Assembly (NCBI GenBank): GCA_945900965.1
Contig: CAMDKM010000028.1
Coordinates: 1-45,485 of the forward strand
Length of the DNA stretch: 45,485 nt
From: Bordetella parapertussis
Lineage (GTDB): Bacteria > Pseudomonadota > Gammaproteobacteria > Burkholderiales > JACQAP01
Reading direction: 5' to 3'
This document shows positions 42,857 to 45,485 of this stretch, one piece after another (the stretch's first letter is position 1; each line of letters starts with the position of its first letter). The position numbers were made by a program, and so were the translations under genes. Under the pieces are notes generated by a model. The model made no database searches and was not told the origin of the DNA. It was given only the letters and a program-made list of their open reading frames with translations.

Positions 42857-44128
42857 ATGAATTCCATCGAATCCCTGCACGATCTGGCCACCGCGTCCGA
42901 CTACGATCCCAATTCGATGCCGGTGGAAAAGGCACGCGAGCATATTCGCCGCTTTCTATCGCCGGTCACCGCATCCGAACGCCTGTCCATTCGCTCGGCC
43001 CTGGGGAGAGTGTTGGCGGAGGATGTGTTATCGCCGATCGATGTGCCCCAGCACGACAACTCGGCGATGGATGGCTTCGCCCTGCGCTTCGAGGACATCA
43101 AGACCGATGGCGAATCGCGACTACGAGTAATCGGCAGTTCCTTTGCCGGCCGCCCATTCCAGGGAAAGGTCGACAAGGGCGAAGCGGTACGTATCATGAC
43201 CGGCGCGGTGTTGCCCTCCGGCGCCGACACCGTCATTCAACAGGAGCAGGCAAAACTTTCCGGCGACCAGGTGAGTGTCGCGCCAGCGGCGAAACGCGGC
43301 GCCAATACCCGGCAGGCGGGCGAGGATCTTCGGCACGGCGCGGTAGCACTACGGCGCGGACAACCCATTCGCGCGGCCGAGATCGGTATGCTGGCGTCTC
43401 TCGGCATCGGCGAAATTGCGGCATTCCGGCGCCTGCGGGTGGCTTTTTTTTCCACCGGCGACGAACTGGTCGCGATCGGCCAGCCTCTTGGCGCGGGGCA
43501 AATTTACGACAGCAATCGTTATACTCTGTACGGCGTATTGACCCGGCTTGGATTCGACGTCATGGACATGGGCGTGATTCGCGACGATCCCTCAGCCATC
43601 GAACAAGCCTTCAGCAACGCTTCGGAAGAGGCGGATGTCATCATCACCAGCGGCGGCGTTTCAGTGGGCGAAGCGGACTACGTCAAGACGATTCTCGATC
43701 GGCTGGGCCAGGTGCTGTTCTGGAAAATCGCCATGAAGCCGGGGCGGCCGCTGGCCTACGGAAAGATTGGCAGCGCGCATTTTTTCGGCTTGCCAGGCAA
43801 TCCGGTTGCGGTAATGGTGACGTTCTACCAGTTCGTTCGCGATGCACTGCTGTATTTGCAGGGCCAATCTGCCGTCACACCGATGCCGACATTGAAGGTG
43901 AAGTGCACCACGCCGATCAGAAAAGCTCCCGGGAGAACCGAGTTCCAGCGCGGCATCCTGCGGCAGGGTGCCGACGGCCAATGGACGGTCGGTACAACCG
44001 GCGACCAGGGTTCGGGGATACTTTCTTCGATGAGTCAGGCCAATTGCTTCATCGTTCTGCCCACGGACCAGGGCAACCTGGAAACCGGGTCACTGGTCGA
44101 CGTGCAGTTGCTCGAAGGGCTAATCTGA
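42857..44128 (+). CDS. moeA: molybdopterin molybdotransferase
   Basis: Inserts molybdate into adenylylated molybdopterin. Conserved segments are VPQHDNSAMDGFALR, VRIMTGAVLPSGADTVIQQE, KRGANTRQAGEDLRHG, VAFFSTGDELVAIGQPLGAGQIYDSNRY, TSGGVSVGEADYVKTIL and FGLPGNPVAVMVTF, covering all four domains. 423 residues, normal. ATG 42857 is the family start area. Last gene of the moaA-moeA plus-strand unit and the step that uses the imported molybdate. Confidence 0.97.
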   Translation: MNSIESLHDLATASDYDPNSMPVEKAREHIRRFLSPVTASERLSIRSALGRVLAEDVLSPIDVPQHDNSAMDGFALRFEDIKTDGESRLRVIGSSFAGRPFQGKVDKGEAVRIMTGAVLPSGADTVIQQEQAKLSGDQVSVAPAAKRGANTRQAGEDLRHGAVALRRGQPIRAAEIGMLASLGIGEIAAFRRLRVAFFSTGDELVAIGQPLGAGQIYDSNRYTLYGVLTRLGFDVMDMGVIRDDPSAIEQAFSNASEEADVIITSGGVSVGEADYVKTILDRLGQVLFWKIAMKPGRPLAYGKIGSAHFFGLPGNPVAVMVTFYQFVRDALLYLQGQSAVTPMPTLKVKCTTPIRKAPGRTEFQRGILRQGADGQWTVGTTGDQGSGILSSMSQANCFIVLPTDQGNLETGSLVDVQLLEGLI

Positions 44129-44147
44129 CCCAATGCTGTTCGGTTAG

Positions 44148-44205
44148 CCGCTCGGGCTGAGCTTGTCGAAGCCCATTTCCCCTTCTACAAGCTCAGGGCG
44201 AACGG
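44148..44205. repeat. inverted repeat of the GCTGAGCTTGTCGAAG class
   Basis: Arms 44148-44171 and 44182-44205 match at 20 of 24 positions in reverse complement, with a 10-nt loop. The core GAGCTTGTCGAAG / CTACAAGCTCAGGGCGAACGG is a dispersed repeat seen in many environmental bacterial genomes. It lies 20 bp after the moeA stop. Confidence 0.85.
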
Positions 44206-44240
44206 GCTTAAGCGTAAAGTATTGTGATCTGCCCCCCCTA

Positions 44241-44426
44241 TTATCGGACGTCAATTTCCACCCGCCGATTCCTAGGCTCATTTACGCCATCGTCGGTCGA
44301 CACCAGCAATTCGTTTTCTCCCCGCCCGGCAACTGTTATTACGGACTCTTCGATTTCGTGCTCGACAACCAAGGTGCACACCTGTTCGGCGCGCTCCAGG
44401 GAAAGCCATTGTGGCAAAGAGCTTTT
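44241..44426 (-). pseudogene. relic of an OmpA-family C-terminal domain
   Basis: A minus-strand frame without a start codon, bounded by stops at 44427-44429 and 44241-44243, encodes about 60 residues. They include LSLERAEQV, ITVAGRGENELLV and DDGVNEPRNRRVEIDVR. This is the end of an OmpA/MotB-like peptidoglycan-binding domain (GRGEN...NRRVEI). The beginning of the domain and all upstream sequence are lost. A stop directly precedes it and no matching frame was found in 44430-44596. It is a fragment rather than a working gene. Confidence 0.75.
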
Positions 44427-44596
44427 TTAACATGAAAGAAACGATGGTCCAATCGCGCACAAGCCTCCCCACCTCGGTAGGATGGGTTTTCTCCGCGATC
44501 TCTTTCATTTCCCGGGGTGGCACCAGGCGCCATGTTCGTCAGGACGATTCGTCCTTGTCCAGCGCCATGTTCGGCCAGCGAGCGAAATTCGAACGA

Positions 44597-45229
44597 CTAT
44601 CGCTTTTTCTTCCTGGATTTCGGTTCTTCCGGCTTAGGCAGCTCGATCGACACCACCACCGCCTCCGTATGGCGGACCAGCACTTTTTGCCTGGCCACCA
44701 TCAATTCCAGCACCTCGGCATCGCGGACGTAAAGACTGGTGAAATTCCCTGCCTCGTCCTTGAGCGTCAGGGTTTTTTGCTTGACGGCCACGGCTTCCAC
44801 CACGGCTGAGACAATACGCTGCCCCTCCCCAGCCACCATTTCCTCTTCGGGCTCCGCGGCCGGTTCCGTCTCTTCTCCGTCCTGCTCCGGAACCGCCTCC
44901 TCCTCGACCGCCAGGCGAATTTCCAGTCCCACGGCTTCGTTGTAGCGCACCGTCACTTCGTCGCCGACCTTGGCCTCGGGAAGGTTTCTGACCCGCTCCT
45001 CGACGCGCATGGTCATCAAGTACCCTTTGGGGACCTTGACGGTCAAATGCCGGGTAGACAGATCAATAGCTTCCACTGTCGCCTTAATCTTGCCTGACCG
45101 TCCATAGTGGACCGGGCCTTTTTCCTTCAATATCACATTGGTCTTTGCCGGTTGCTGGGCCAGCGCACCCGCGTATCCCACGATCAAGCCAAATGCCGCG
45201 CTTCCTATCAGCAAGAATTTCGCAATCAT
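44597..45229 (-). CDS. exported protein with two related domains, unknown function
   Basis: 210 residues from ATG 45229. The signal peptide is MIAKFLLIGSAAFGLIVGYAGALA, cleaved near QQP. Two similar beta-rich modules follow: about 37-98 (IKATVEAIDLSTRHLTVKVPKG ... KVGDEVTVRYNEAVGLEIRL) and about 128-195 (VSAVVEAVAVKQKTLTLKDEAG ... VARQKVLVRHTEAVVVSIEL). An acidic Glu/Pro linker joins them and a basic KSRKKKR end follows. The repeat resembles small DUF5666-like beta-barrel modules but I cannot assign a family. It is probably periplasmic. No operon partner is visible. Confidence 0.75.
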   Translation of the reverse strand: MIAKFLLIGSAAFGLIVGYAGALAQQPAKTNVILKEKGPVHYGRSGKIKATVEAIDLSTRHLTVKVPKGYLMTMRVEERVRNLPEAKVGDEVTVRYNEAVGLEIRLAVEEEAVPEQDGEETEPAAEPEEEMVAGEGQRIVSAVVEAVAVKQKTLTLKDEAGNFTSLYVRDAEVLELMVARQKVLVRHTEAVVVSIELPKPEEPKSRKKKR

Positions 45230-45294
45230 GTTGAATTGTTCACCCGTTTTGCATGGAAATTTCATTGTTTTGCGTCTTGTTCCGCGACTCGTCT

Positions 45295-45485
45295 AGTGTA
45301 GTGCTTCATACTCGGCGGCACAAAAGACGGCGAGAGTCGGCGCCATACGGCGTTACAAATCCTCGCCAGGTGTTCAACCTGGCTGCGGTTTGCGCCTTGT
45401 CTGGCACCAATTTCGCTGCTTTTGTCGCGCAGTCAGCCGTGGCAACACTCAATCATAAGAGCCACCAAGTACGAAGCACTACACT
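45295..45485. mobile_element. MITE-like element with terminal inverted repeats
   Basis: 45295-45319 and the reverse complement of 45461-45485 agree at 22 of 25 positions (start AGTGTAGTGCTTC). The inner parts are also partly palindromic (ACAAAAGACGGCG versus ACAAAAGCAGCG). It is about 191 bp with no coding capacity. The right repeat ends on the last base of the window, so flanking duplication cannot be checked. Confidence 0.7.

Noticed and set aside
44430-44596. Minus-strand frame with EIAEKTHPTEVGRLVRDW, reminiscent of flagellar FliF tails
   Set aside because: The similarity is short, the frame continues into nonsense, and it overlaps the OmpA relic in another frame; likely chance.
45295-45485. 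Integron attC site
   Set aside because: Lacks the paired core sites (GTTRRRY / RYYYAAC) at its ends; long terminal inverted repeats fit a MITE better.

Overview
The window reads as chromosome of a betaproteobacterium, probably near the Nitrosomonadales/Burkholderiales. This is inferred from gene content and order: rpsF-priB-rpsR-rplI, yciB-yciI-bolA-ppiC, tesA divergent from ybbA/ybbP, bcp next to a PIN-PhoH gene, and a split-arnA arn operon. Base composition is moderately GC-rich. No phage, plasmid, CRISPR or complete IS is visible. Species cannot be named from the sequence.

Layout. Positions 1-330 (minus strand) hold an initiator tRNA-Met with a clear promoter, followed by what looks like the boxA leader of an rRNA operon running off the left edge. 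0.4-5.1 kb: two GGDEF genes (one intact, one with a changed active site), a small coiled-coil protein, a nitroreductase and an AhpD-like protein. 5.2-9.2 kb: yciB-yciI-bolA-ppiC facing typA. 9.3-14.3 kb: a LolD/YbbA-FtsX-type exporter divergent from tesA-mnmH. 14.3-21.4 kb: a seven-gene operon for 4-amino-4-deoxy-L-arabinose modification of lipid A (arnT, one arnE-like flippase subunit, arnB, arnC, arnA split in two, arnD). 21.5-26.9 kb: bcp, phoH-like, a FimV-like protein and dnaB. 27.5-31.3 kb: an orphan mlaF-like ATPase and a Tat-exported multicopper oxidase with a Sco1-type copper chaperone. These genes sit between rplI and dnaB. 31.5-33.1 kb: the rpsF-priB-rpsR-rplI operon. 33.3-35.8 kb: glutaryl-CoA dehydrogenase, fluoride channel crcB and a HigBA-type toxin-antitoxin pair.

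36-44.1 kb is a molybdenum island. It encodes ABC molybdate uptake (modA, modB, modC), a ModE-type DNA-binding protein, and cofactor synthesis (moaA, moaD, moaE, moeA). It also holds an OprO/OprP-type outer-membrane porin placed directly before modA. Two near-perfect ModE-box palindromes lie upstream of modBC and upstream of porin-modA, and a weaker third overlaps the moaA promoter. This implies an outer-membrane-to-cofactor molybdate regulon. The regulator lacks the usual molybdate-binding domains, and I consider this the most interesting system here.

The non-coding gaps are rich in dispersed repeats: one family in three copies, several inverted-repeat elements at gene 3' ends, and a MITE-like element with about 25-bp terminal inverted repeats ending exactly at the right edge. 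An OmpA-domain relic lies at 44.2-44.4 kb.
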